Source: Verrucomicrobiota bacterium | Lineage (GTDB): Bacteria > Verrucomicrobiota > Verrucomicrobiia > Opitutales > Opitutaceae | Assembly: GCA_023443985.1 (NCBI GenBank) | Contig: JAEZSJ010000194.1 | Location: forward strand, 1-7,129 | DNA length: 7,129 bases | Direction: 5' to 3' | Shown: positions 1-7,118 of the stretch, piece by piece | Numbering within the stretch: the stretch's first letter is position 1 | Layout of the letters: each line of letters opens with the position of its first letter | Notes under the pieces: generated by a model | Databases searched by the model: none | What the model was told of the DNA's origin: nothing | Seen by the model: only the letters and a program-made list of their open reading frames with translations | Made by a program: the position numbers and the translations under genes

Positions 1-4
1 CCCT

Positions 5-3000
5 ATGACACGCCTATCGCTCACGGCCGGCGCCTCCCTCGCCGCCGCCGTACTGTCTTCCGCCCTCGCGCCACGAGTCCTGGCGCAGGCGACCCCCGCC
101 GCCGAGCCGGCCGCTCCGCCGGCCGAGTCCGAACAGGAGGTCGTCGTCCTGTCGCCCTTCGTGGTGAACGCCGCCGAGGACCGCGGCTACGTCGCCACGG
201 CGACCTTGGCCGGCACCCGCGTGCGCACAAACCTGCGCGACGTGGGTTCCTCGATCTCGGTCGTGACCGAGGACTTCCTCCGCGACACCAACTCGAAGAA
301 CGCCGAGACGCTGCTTGTCTACACCGCCAACACCGAGGTGACCGGCCAGGGCGGCAACTTCCTCGGCCAGGGCGACGGCCCGTTCGTCACCGCGTCCGCG
401 CTCAACCGCCCGGTGTCCAATACCCGGGTGCGCGGCCTGGCCGAGGCCGACAACACCCGCGACTTCTTCCGTTCCGACATCCCGTGGGACACGTACAACG
501 TCGGCCGCGTCGATCTCCAGCGCGGCCCGAACTCGGTGCTCTTCGGCATCGGCAGCCCCGCCGGCATCGTCAACAGCTCCGTCAACCAGGCGGCCTTCCG
601 CAACGCGGGGAAGCTCGATGTCCAGTTCGGCAGCTTCGGCAGCTGGCGCGTGAGCGGCGACTTCAACCAGGTGCTCCTCCCCGACGAGCTCGCGCTGCGG
701 ATCGACCTCCTCAGCGACCAGACCAAGTACCGGCAGGACCCCGCCTTCCGCGATGACAAGCGCGTCTTCGCGGCGCTGCGCTACGACCCCTCGTTCCTGA
801 ACAAGGGCTCCGCCAAGACGTCGCTAAGGATCAACTACGAAGCCGGCAACATCGACTCGAACATGCCGCGCTACACCCCGCCGATCGACACCTACACCCA
901 GTGGTTCACCGGGCTCGGCCAGGCCACGTACGACGGCCGCCCCCTCAACAACGGCGTGCCCAACGCCTTCATCGGGCCCATCGGCAACCGCGTCTACGAC
1001 GGCGTCGTGACCACCTACAACGCCGACGGCTCCCAGAGCATCACCTACCCCACGAAGGTGCAGGGCAACCCGCCCGCCTCCTCGGGCGTCGGCAACAACG
1101 GCCTCAAGGGCATCGCCACCACCGACCTCTATGCCAAGCAGGCCCACCTGGTCGGCGCCGGCTCCGGCCTCTGGAAGGCGCAGTCGCTCACCGACCGCGG
1201 GATCTTCGACTTCTACAACCACCTGCTCGAAGGCCCGAACAAATCGGAGTTCAACAACTTCCACGCCCTCAACGTCGCGCTCTCCCAGACGTTCCTGAAC
1301 AACAAGCTCGGCTTCGAGCTCGTCTACGACGTGCAGGATGCCGCCTGGGGCAACGACACGGTCATGTCCGATGATGGCGCGACCGTCACGGTCGACATCA
1401 ACCACACCCTGCTCGACGGCTCCGCAAACCCGCACGTCGGCGAGGCGATGGTGGTGCTCGGCGGCGGCTCGGCGGGCGTCTATCGCGAGGTCCGCTCGCG
1501 CGACAACCTCCGCTTCACCGGCTTCGGCGAGCTGAACTTCAACGACCTCGCCGGCCGCGACTCCGTCCTGGCGAAGGTCCTCGGCCGGAATGTGTTCACC
1601 GTCCTCGCCAGCCGGGAGAAGGAGGTCGACAAGAACATGAAGGGCCCCCGCTGGTACCTGCCGACCAACTACCACGCCACGGCCTCCGGCGACAACATCG
1701 GCCAGGCCTCGCGCGACAACATCCAGCTGGTCTACGCCGGCGCGGCCACCCGCACCCTCGCCTTCCGCGGCCTGAAGGAGCGAATCCATCCTTCGGCGAC
1801 GTCCACCACCGTCTGGGACAACGCGACCTCCACCTTCCAGACCGCCGCCCTCGGCGTCTATGACGCGACGGACCTCGACGATGCCGACAAGACCTACACC
1901 CAGGGCTTCCGCAGCAAGAACGTCATCGATTCCGGCGCTGTCGTCTGGCAGGGCTACTGGTTCGACGACACCGTCATCCCGATGATCGGCCTCCGCCGCG
2001 ACCGCATGAAGCACCGCGGTGTCGCCGCCCCGGGCCTTGCCGGGGTCGGCGGCGCGGTCGACGTGGGCGGCGCGGACTGGGATCTGCCGACCGAGGCGGT
2101 CGACCCGAACAACAACCCCAAGGGCCAGACCTTCCAGAACGCCAGCGGCAACTCCAAGACCTTCAGCATCGTCACCCACCTGCCGAAGTCCTGGCGCAAC
2201 CGGTTGCCGGGCCGCCTCGACATCAGCCTGTTCGCGAACCAGTCCGAGAACTTCAAACCCGAGTCGCGTCGCGACCTCATGAGCACGTCGCTCCCGAACG
2301 CGACCGGCAAGACCAAGGAGTACGGCTTCGCCGTCTCCGCGTTCGACGACAAGCTCACGTTCAAGGCCGTCCGCTACGACACCAAGGTGAAGAACGCCAC
2401 CCTCAGCGGCGCGCTCGCCGGGTTCTACCTCATCGGCGCGAACGAGTGGTGGGGCGGCAACGCCGCCCGGGCGCAGCGCGACAACAGCGGCTGGCAGGCC
2501 GGCAACTTCGGCACCACCACCGACGGTCGCGTCGTCACCATCCAGCCCGACATCACCGAGGGCAATACGACCTACAATGCCCACCTGGCGCAGGTGCTGG
2601 CCGCCGCCGGCGTGCCCCTCACCACCGGCACCGACGCGGGCGGCAACCCGGTCTACTCGCAGCTCGCCCTCGACACGACCTACGCCGACTATCTCGTGTC
2701 GATCGACGACTGGTTCGACAACCTCGCCCCCGCGGCCTTCCAGTCCGCCTGGGAGTTCGTCTCCACCGAGGACGGCGCCGGCAACCACGACGGCAACTAC
2801 AACCCCTCCGGCATGGCGCTCACCGGCGACACGCACTCGAAGGGCTGGGAATTCGAGATCTCCGCCCAGCCGATCGCGGGCCTCGACATCGCCTTCAACG
2901 CCTCCAAGACCTCGGCGCAACGCAGCAACCTGGCCCAGAGCTACACCACCTGGATCACCCGGCGTTGGGCGGATCTCCAGGGCCCCATGGGCGACATCCG

Positions 3001-3505
3001 CATCTGGGGCGGCAGCGCCAACGGCGAGACGACCCGCAGCAAGTTCCGCAACGAGACCTACGCGGGCTGGCTGTTCTTCAACGCCCTCCAGGGCGCCGAC
3101 GTGCCCGAGCTGCGCCCGTGGAACTTCACCCTCGTCACGAACTACTCGTTCAGCCGCGACACCGTCCTGAAGGGCGCAAACATCGGCTTCAGCTACCGCT
3201 GGTCGGACAAGAACATCATCGGCTTCTACAGCCGCGAGATCGTCGACGACATCTCCGGCCAACCGATCGACGTCGCGGACCTCAGCCGTCCGATCGACGG
3301 CGAGCGCCAGGATGCTGTCGACTTCTGGCTCGGCTACGAGCGCGATCTCTCGCACGGCGTGAAATGGCGCATCCAGCTCAACGTCCGCAACCTGTTCGCC
3401 GACGACGATCTCCTGCCGACGACCATGCAGCCCGACGGCACGGTCGCGACCTATCGCCTGCCCGAGCCCCGCACCTGGACGATCACCAACACGTTCTCGT
3501 TCTGA
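5..3505 (+). CDS. TonB-dependent outer-membrane receptor, Opitutaceae type
   Basis: This 1166-residue protein is an outer-membrane barrel that would import a ligand using TonB/ExbBD energy; the ligand cannot be told from sequence. An N-terminal signal peptide (hydrophobic stretch about residues 6-22) probably ends at VLA-Q (27/28). A Pro/Ala/Glu-rich linker follows, then the TonB-box-like segment EVVVLSPFVV (45-54). The plug domain spans roughly 75-195: GSSISVVTEDF near 81-91, RVRGL at 141-145, and the end-of-plug motif VDLQRGPNSVLFGIGSPAGI at 169-188. The remainder is a long barrel with alternating strands and Asn/Asp-rich loops. It closes with the NVRNLFADDD element and a terminal Phe (TFSF), as expected for barrel insertion. 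There is no carboxypeptidase-like N-terminal domain, so it is not classic SusC/RagA. The ATG lies only four bases inside the window, so the promoter and ribosome site are unseen and the true start could be further upstream. A terminator follows the stop. Confidence 0.93.
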   Translation: MTRLSLTAGASLAAAVLSSALAPRVLAQATPAAEPAAPPAESEQEVVVLSPFVVNAAEDRGYVATATLAGTRVRTNLRDVGSSISVVTEDFLRDTNSKNAETLLVYTANTEVTGQGGNFLGQGDGPFVTASALNRPVSNTRVRGLAEADNTRDFFRSDIPWDTYNVGRVDLQRGPNSVLFGIGSPAGIVNSSVNQAAFRNAGKLDVQFGSFGSWRVSGDFNQVLLPDELALRIDLLSDQTKYRQDPAFRDDKRVFAALRYDPSFLNKGSAKTSLRINYEAGNIDSNMPRYTPPIDTYTQWFTGLGQATYDGRPLNNGVPNAFIGPIGNRVYDGVVTTYNADGSQSITYPTKVQGNPPASSGVGNNGLKGIATTDLYAKQAHLVGAGSGLWKAQSLTDRGIFDFYNHLLEGPNKSEFNNFHALNVALSQTFLNNKLGFELVYDVQDAAWGNDTVMSDDGATVTVDINHTLLDGSANPHVGEAMVVLGGGSAGVYREVRSRDNLRFTGFGELNFNDLAGRDSVLAKVLGRNVFTVLASREKEVDKNMKGPRWYLPTNYHATASGDNIGQASRDNIQLVYAGAATRTLAFRGLKERIHPSATSTTVWDNATSTFQTAALGVYDATDLDDADKTYTQGFRSKNVIDSGAVVWQGYWFDDTVIPMIGLRRDRMKHRGVAAPGLAGVGGAVDVGGADWDLPTEAVDPNNNPKGQTFQNASGNSKTFSIVTHLPKSWRNRLPGRLDISLFANQSENFKPESRRDLMSTSLPNATGKTKEYGFAVSAFDDKLTFKAVRYDTKVKNATLSGALAGFYLIGANEWWGGNAARAQRDNSGWQAGNFGTTTDGRVVTIQPDITEGNTTYNAHLAQVLAAAGVPLTTGTDAGGNPVYSQLALDTTYADYLVSIDDWFDNLAPAAFQSAWEFVSTEDGAGNHDGNYNPSGMALTGDTHSKGWEFEISAQPIAGLDIAFNASKTSAQRSNLAQSYTTWITRRWADLQGPMGDIRIWGGSANGETTRSKFRNETYAGWLFFNALQGADVPELRPWNFTLVTNYSFSRDTVLKGANIGFSYRWSDKNIIGFYSREIVDDISGQPIDVADLSRPIDGERQDAVDFWLGYERDLSHGVKWRIQLNVRNLFADDDLLPTTMQPDGTVATYRLPEPRTWTITNTFSF

Positions 3506-3536
3506 GCGGTTGTCCGCCTCCGCGACGCGAACCTCT

Positions 3537-3566
3537 GGCGCCGGGCCCTCCGCCCGGCGCCTTTTT
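3537..3566 (+). terminator. Intrinsic terminator of the receptor gene
   Basis: A perfect 10-bp stem, GGCGCCGGGC (3537-3546) paired with GCCCGGCGCC (3552-3561), encloses a 5-base loop and is followed directly by TTTTT (3562-3566). It starts about 31 bases after the receptor stop codon. The T-run is on the + strand only. On the minus strand the hairpin is preceded by A's and followed by AGAGG, so it is oriented for the receptor transcript and is not an obvious terminator for the convergent peptidase gene. Confidence 0.9.
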
Positions 3567-3586
3567 CGTCTGCACCCGGCCGGACC

Positions 3587-4357
3587 TCACACCCCCTTGA
3601 ATGCCCGGAGTGTCCAGAAATCGGAGGCGAGGCGCGGATTCGCGGCGTACTCGTACGGCAGCGTGAAATAGCCGCCGCGGCCCCAGTCGGCGCCCCAGGA
3701 GTTGCGCACGAGGAAGCGGCGGGTGCGGTCGTCGTAGCCGACGGCGCACACCGAGTGGCCGCCCTTCTCCGCTTCGCCGCGCTGCGGCAGGTCGACGCGG
3801 CCGGTGCGCGCCACCCGCGGGCCCTCGAACGCCGCGTAGGTCGTCAGGCCGAACACGAAGGGGTATCCCTCGGCCAGGCAGCGCCGCATCTCCGCCAGGC
3901 CGCGCACGCGGTGGTACGAGAGCACCCGGTGGCCGGCCGCGGCGGCGTAGCAGGGGGGCGGCGGCGGCTCGGCGTACCGCCGCACGCGGTAGGGCCAGAG
4001 CGTCTCGGGGCAGACGCCGTCGTTGCGGAGGGTCTTCACGCCGTTGCGGATCATGGCGCCGTCGTCGGTGGCGGCGGTGCCCTCGAGCACGCGGGCGTTG
4101 TAGTAGACGAAGAGGCGGCTGAGGCGGCGCACGGGCCGGCCGGCCTTGCGCGCCAGGAGTTCGAGGTTCCCCACGAGCGCGTGTGCGGTGCAGCTGCCGA
4201 TCGATCCCTGGCGCGCGACCGGCGGGCACCAGCGGCGCAGGTCGACCCGCGTGGGGAGATGCCGCGGCGGCCGCGCGATGGCGGCGTAGAAACGGTCCCG
4301 CGGGTCGGGGGCGTCGGGACGCCAGCCGTACCAGGAGTGTGGATTCAGTGGCGACAT
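3587..4357 (-). CDS. Papain-family (C1) cysteine peptidase
   Basis: This 256-residue protein should cleave peptide bonds with a Cys-His-Asn centre; its substrate is unknown. The papain set is complete and correctly spaced. Oxyanion-hole Gln50 and nucleophile Cys56 lie in RQGSIGSCTAHA, six residues apart as in papain. His201 is in GGHSVCAVGYDD and Asn219 is in VRNSWGADWGRGGYF. The N-terminus GWRPDAPDPRDRFY (11-24) matches the lead-in common in bacterial C1 proteins. No signal peptide and no inhibitory propeptide are visible, so a cytoplasmic location is likely (inference). Two classic positions differ: the papain Cys three residues before the nucleophile is Ile53, removing one conserved disulphide, and the usual Trp after the nucleophile is Thr57. 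A PPPPP run occupies 131-135. The gene starts 22 bases after the stop of the serine hydrolase gene on the same strand, suggesting co-transcription. No good ribosome site precedes the ATG. Confidence 0.9.
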   Translation of the reverse strand: MSPLNPHSWYGWRPDAPDPRDRFYAAIARPPRHLPTRVDLRRWCPPVARQGSIGSCTAHALVGNLELLARKAGRPVRRLSRLFVYYNARVLEGTAATDDGAMIRNGVKTLRNDGVCPETLWPYRVRRYAEPPPPPCYAAAAGHRVLSYHRVRGLAEMRRCLAEGYPFVFGLTTYAAFEGPRVARTGRVDLPQRGEAEKGGHSVCAVGYDDRTRRFLVRNSWGADWGRGGYFTLPYEYAANPRLASDFWTLRAFKGV

Positions 4358-4379
4358 CGGCGGCCGGCGACGCGCGCCG

Positions 4380-5642
4380 TCACTCCAGGGTGGAGTACCA
4401 GGCGTTCGTGAAGAGCGCGAAGATGTCGTGCTCGTTGAACGGGAAATGCTGGAGGAGCAGGATCGCCACGGCGCGCTCGCGCGGGTCGATCTGCACGGTC
4501 GTGGTGGCGTAGCCGTCCCAGCCGAACGCGCCGGGGCTGCCGAGGGTGGCGCCCGCGCCGAGGTCGGTCGTCACGCGTACGCCGAGGCCGAAGCCCTGAT
4601 CGAGCATCCCGAACGGGTGCGGGTGCGCGAGCGGGCCGAGGTGGTTCTGCGTCATGAGCTCCACGGTCTTGCGCCCGAGGATGCGCTGGCCGTCGAGTTC
4701 GCCGCCGTTGAGCAGCATCTGCGCGAACCGCGCGTAGTCCGCGGCCGTGGAGTAGAGCCCCGCGCCGCCCATGCGCAGCCCGTGGTGCGGGCCGCAGCGT
4801 TCGTCGTTGTTCTCGACGGTGTCGAGCACGAGCCGGCCCGCGGCATCCCGACGGTGGATCCGGGCGAGGCGGGCGCGTTTTTCCGCGGGCACCCAGAAGC
4901 CGGTGTCCGGCATGGCGAGGGGAGTGAAGACGCGCTCGGCGAAGACGGTGTCGAGCGACTGGCCGGAGACCTTCTCGATCACGGCGCCGAGCAGGTCGGT
5001 GTTGATGCCATAGGCGAAGGCGGTGCCGGGCTGGTGCGCGAGCGGTACCTTCGCCGCCCGGTTCACGAACTCGGCGAGGTCGGGCGCTGTCCAGAGGTCG
5101 GCGCGGTTCTGAAGTTCGATGAGGGCCGGCGGTTCGCTGAACCCGTAGAAGAAACCCGCCGTGTGCGTGAGCAGGTGGCGGATCGTGACGGGGCGTTGCG
5201 CGGGGACCAGGGTGGGCGCGTCGGCCGTGCCGCCGGTGAAGACCTTCAGGTCCGTCAAGGCGGGGAGATAACGCGCGACCGGCTCGTCGAGCTTCAGCCG
5301 CCCTTCCTCGACCAAGCTCAGGGCCGCGACCGAGGTGACGAGCTTTGTCATCGAGAACAGCCGCACGATCGCGTCTTTCTGCAGCGGCGCGCCGGTGGTG
5401 GCGTCCGCCCTGCCGTGCGCGTGCCAGTCGACGAGTTTGCCGTCGCGGGCGAGCAGCACGATGTACCCGGCGTAGGTGCCGTCGTCGACGGTGCGGTCGA
5501 GCGTCTGGTGGAGGCGTTCGAGCCGGGCCGGCGAGAGGCCGACGCTGGCCGGCGCGGCGGCCGGAAGCGGGGCACGGGGTTCGGCGAGCGCGGCAGCGGC
5601 GAGCAGCGGCAGTGCGAGGAGGGCGGAGGTGCGGAGTCTCAT
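4380..5642 (-). CDS. Exported serine hydrolase, beta-lactamase/class C esterase fold
   Basis: This 420-residue protein belongs to the serine beta-lactamase-like family (Pfam Beta-lactamase), which includes esterases, D-aminopeptidases, penicillin-binding proteins and AmpC enzymes. The nucleophile motif is SMTK (Ser97 to Lys100). The second catalytic element is Tyr211 in FAYGINTDLLGAVIEKVSGQ, in the place of the family's YxN-like motif. The third is GWDGYATTTVQIDP starting at 374, where esterase-like members usually have GWGG. There is no KTG or HTG triad, so an esterase or peptidase-like role is likelier than antibiotic resistance (inference). Residues 1-20 form a signal peptide (Arg2 and Arg4, then a Leu/Ala core) with cleavage after ALA, placing it in the periplasm or outside. 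The reading frame stays open upstream to 5960, but I chose the ATG at 5642 because the signal peptide starts there and anything upstream would overlap the membrane-protein gene. No strong ribosome site is seen. Confidence 0.9.
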   Translation of the reverse strand: MRLRTSALLALPLLAAAALAEPRAPLPAAAPASVGLSPARLERLHQTLDRTVDDGTYAGYIVLLARDGKLVDWHAHGRADATTGAPLQKDAIVRLFSMTKLVTSVAALSLVEEGRLKLDEPVARYLPALTDLKVFTGGTADAPTLVPAQRPVTIRHLLTHTAGFFYGFSEPPALIELQNRADLWTAPDLAEFVNRAAKVPLAHQPGTAFAYGINTDLLGAVIEKVSGQSLDTVFAERVFTPLAMPDTGFWVPAEKRARLARIHRRDAAGRLVLDTVENNDERCGPHHGLRMGGAGLYSTAADYARFAQMLLNGGELDGQRILGRKTVELMTQNHLGPLAHPHPFGMLDQGFGLGVRVTTDLGAGATLGSPGAFGWDGYATTTVQIDPRERAVAILLLQHFPFNEHDIFALFTNAWYSTLE

Positions 5643-5707
5643 GGTTCCGGCGGAGGATAGGGGAGACCGGGGCGGGCGCCAGCGGAGATCCCGGATACGA
5701 GACGGAT

Positions 5708-5735
5708 GGGGGCGCCCCGTGTTGGCGGGGCCCCC
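5708..5735. repeat. GC-rich imperfect inverted repeat between two genes
   Basis: GGGGG (5708-5712) pairs with CCCCC (5731-5735) and CCCCG (5715-5719) pairs with CGGGG (5726-5730). This leaves a two-base bulge (5713-5714) and a six-base loop. It lies 14 bases beyond the stop of the membrane-protein gene, within the 106-base gap before the hydrolase gene, so in RNA it would form a stable hairpin after the membrane-protein reading frame. No T-run follows on the minus strand. A weak or Rho-assisted terminator, or a 3'-end stabiliser, is possible but unproven. Confidence 0.5.
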
Positions 5736-5748
5736 GGCGCGGAGCGGA

Positions 5749-6201
5749 TCAGGCCCGCCGGCCGGCGGGCGCTGGCTCGGGCCAGCCCGCCCGCAGCAGC
5801 CAGATCTGGGTCCCGGCGAAGAGGCAGTCCGCCAGGGGCACGCTCGCCCACGCCGGGTCCAGCAGGTCGGCCGTGATCTGCGCGGCGCAGAAGCCGCCGG
5901 CGGCGAGGCGGAAGAGAATTGTGACCCGCCAGACGGCGCGGAGGAAATTCGTGTCGCCATGTTTCAACCACCGTTGGAGCGCCCAGAGGTAGCTCCAGCC
6001 CACCGCGGCCACGAAGGCGCCCATCCAGGAGACAAACAGCGTGTCGTCCTCGGGCTCGACGCCCAGAACCGCGAGCGCGGAGGCGGGGGCGAAGACGAGC
6101 CACGGCCCGATGACAGCGTCAAGGCCGCCCGCGATGGCGGTGTAGAGGGCGGCGAGTCGGCGGCGCAGCGAGGGAGTCATGGGAGGAATGGAGGCGCCCA
6201 T
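5749..6201 (-). CDS. Small four-helix membrane protein of unknown function
   Basis: I do not recognise this 150-residue protein as a named family. It looks like an integral inner-membrane protein with four hydrophobic helices at about residues 17-38, 55-77, 89-110 and 119-137. A basic N-terminal stretch (SLRRRL, 11-16) and a basic loop (RWLKHGDTN, 77-85) suggest a cytoplasmic N-terminus and loop by the positive-inside rule. Notable residues are GPWLVFAP (32-39), an acidic PEDD turn (50-53), WMGAFVAAVGWSYLWALQRW (59-78) and the third-helix WRVTILFRLAAGG (91-103). The compact hydrophobic pattern and normal composition support a real gene. The start is uncertain: ATG at 6201 has only AGAGG immediately before it, and Met8 (ATG at 6180) has no ribosome site at all. 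The large palindrome at 6266-6305 lies about 65 bases upstream, so the neighbouring PaaX-like regulator may control this gene (inference). Confidence 0.75.
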   Translation of the reverse strand: MGASIPPMTPSLRRRLAALYTAIAGGLDAVIGPWLVFAPASALAVLGVEPEDDTLFVSWMGAFVAAVGWSYLWALQRWLKHGDTNFLRAVWRVTILFRLAAGGFCAAQITADLLDPAWASVPLADCLFAGTQIWLLRAGWPEPAPAGRRA

Positions 6202-6265
6202 GCCTCTGCATACGCGGGGCCCCCTCCGAGGTCCAGCGGCCGCTGTGCTCCCGCCCGCGCCTCAT

Positions 6266-6305
6266 CCGACCGGTTAACCCGACGACCGTCGGATTAACCG
6301 GTCGG
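6266..6305. promoter_or_regulatory. 40-bp near-perfect palindrome, candidate operator (site 1)
   Basis: The outer arms CCGACCGGTTAA (6266-6277) and TTAACCGGTCGG (6294-6305) are exact reverse complements. Inside them CCGACG (6279-6284) and CGTCGG (6287-6292) are also reverse complements around a central AC. The only mismatch is 6278 against 6293. One further pair (6265/6306) extends the arm. The right arm supplies the last four codons of the PaaX-like gene (Pro, Thr, Gly, stop). The site lies about 65 bases upstream of the membrane-protein start. It shares its core and TTAA boxes with the site at 7105-7129, which argues for a protein-binding site. The same symmetry would form a hairpin in RNA, but no T-run follows on either strand, so it is not a standard intrinsic terminator. 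The palindrome is directly visible; the operator role is inference. Confidence 0.6.
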
Positions 6306-7082
6306 AAGGAGCCCTTCCCCGCCGAGCAGGTTGAACGCGTGGCGAAGCACGGCCCGGCGCTGCGCGAGGACCTCCTTGCCGAGGTAGCCCTTGGGCAACA
6401 GGGCGTCCGGCAGCAGGGGATCGAGATCGAGTGCGCGCAACCAGGCGCCGCGCTCCTTCAAGAGCCAGTCGCTCCAACGGCGCGAGGCTTCGGCGGAGGG
6501 TGGGTTGCTCAGGAGCGAAAGACACTCGCGGTGCGCCTCGGTCAGCCGCGAGAAGTTCCACGCTCCATGCACGATCGCGGCATCGGACTCGCCGGCGAAG
6601 GGGCGCCCCTCGAAAAGCAGCAGGGCCTCCGGGTTCGGGGCCAACGCGCGGATCGTATCCCGCAGTGCGTCGAGCGGATCGGGCGAGACCCAGACGCTGC
6701 CTTGCAGGTACCCCAGCCGGGCCTGTCGCAGCACGTAACGCAGACGGGTGCGCACCGGCCGCTCGTGTTCGGCAACATCGAAAAGAACCAAGCGCCAGCG
6801 GCCATCCCACGGGCGAGCCCAGCAACGCGTGGGCGAGAGACCTCCGTTGACGAGCGCGCTGCCGGCCTCGGTCAATCGCACGATCCGCGGGTCCGCCGGA
6901 TCGGGCAATGTGATCACGCCGCGGGCGGCGAGGCGGCGCAGCTTGCGTTCGAGCGGCTCGTCGTCGCGCGCCGCGCTGAAGCCGGCCACGGTCGGGCGCG
7001 CCAAGGTGGCGGCGGCATCGCCGACCGCCTCGGCCAGGCATTCGAGAAAGAGGAGAGTCCGGTGATGAAGGTTCCGCGCCAT
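6294..7082 (-). CDS. PaaX-family transcriptional regulator
   Basis: This 262-residue protein has the PaaX architecture. An N-terminal winged-helix region (about 1-80) includes LERKLRRLAARGVITL and the wing-like DPRIVRLTEAG. A central Cas2-like domain (about 93-160) begins DGRWRLVLFDV and contains LRYVLRQARLGYLQGSVWVS, the hallmark stretch of the family. The C-terminal domain (about 195-255) contains LDLDPLLPDALLPKGYLG, matching the family's DP-LP-LLP pattern. Known members such as E. coli PaaX repress phenylacetate catabolism by binding palindromic operators, usually released by an acyl-CoA ligand. No phenylacetate genes are present here, so target and ligand are unknown. I chose the ATG at 7082; an in-frame GTG at 7100 would add six residues but has no ribosome site and crowds the upstream palindrome. 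The stop lies within the palindrome at 6266-6305, and a related palindrome precedes the gene, suggesting autoregulation (inference). Confidence 0.85.
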   Translation of the reverse strand: MARNLHHRTLLFLECLAEAVGDAAATLARPTVAGFSAARDDEPLERKLRRLAARGVITLPDPADPRIVRLTEAGSALVNGGLSPTRCWARPWDGRWRLVLFDVAEHERPVRTRLRYVLRQARLGYLQGSVWVSPDPLDALRDTIRALAPNPEALLLFEGRPFAGESDAAIVHGAWNFSRLTEAHRECLSLLSNPPSAEASRRWSDWLLKERGAWLRALDLDPLLPDALLPKGYLGKEVLAQRRAVLRHAFNLLGGEGLLPTG

Positions 7083-7090
7083 GGCGCGGA

Positions 7091-7118
7091 ATACTACCAC
7101 GGAAACCGCTTAAGTCGA
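7091..7118 (-). promoter_or_regulatory. Possible promoter of the PaaX-like gene
   Basis: On the minus strand, TCGACT (7118-7113) and TAGTAT (7096-7091) each match the sigma-70 consensus hexamers at four of six positions and are separated by 16 bases. The -35-like hexamer lies inside the palindrome at 7105-7129, as expected for a repressed promoter. Transcription would begin at about 7082-7084, giving a leaderless or nearly leaderless message, which fits the lack of a clear ribosome site. Both hexamers are weak matches, so this is tentative. Confidence 0.25.

Noticed and set aside
3240..3249. Palindrome TCGTCGACGA
   Set aside because: It is a short coding palindrome in the receptor gene with no TTAA flanks, consistent with chance.
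824..3355. 843-residue open frame antisense to the receptor gene
   Set aside because: It is a low-complexity Val/Ala/Gly/Asp/Glu protein with no recognisable domain, created by the GC-biased third positions of the receptor gene. It has no promoter or ribosome site.
2446..3600. 384-residue + strand frame overlapping the end of the receptor gene and its terminator
   Set aside because: It is Arg/Pro/His-rich out-of-frame translation that runs through the intrinsic terminator, with no domain signal.
5481..5492. GTCGTCGACGGT, resembling the operator core
   Set aside because: It lies inside the hydrolase coding sequence (Thr-Val-Asp-Asp), lacks the exact 12-bp core and the TTAA boxes, and is expected by chance in GC-rich DNA.
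4428..5660. 410-residue frame antisense to the serine hydrolase gene
   Set aside because: The composition is Arg/Gly/Val/Glu-rich with no domain. The opposite strand carries a clear catalytic protein with a signal peptide.
5643..5960. Upstream in-frame extension of the serine hydrolase
   Set aside because: The extension is Pro/Ser/Arg-rich, overlaps the membrane-protein gene and a GC hairpin, and would bury a clean signal peptide that begins at the Met encoded at 5642.
6207..6235. Weak promoter-like hexamers (TGGACC, 17 bases, TATGCA) before the membrane-protein gene on the minus strand
   Set aside because: The -10 hexamer matches only three of six consensus positions, which is too weak to annotate.
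6235..6244. Palindrome AGCGGCCGCT between the regulator and membrane-protein genes
   Set aside because: It is a 10-bp GC palindrome with no second copy in the window; chance is sufficient.
6576..6826. Cas2-like signature suggesting a CRISPR adaptation protein
   Set aside because: The Cas2-like fold is the normal central domain of PaaX regulators. The winged-helix N-terminus and PaaX C-terminal motif are present, and there is no CRISPR array or cas1.
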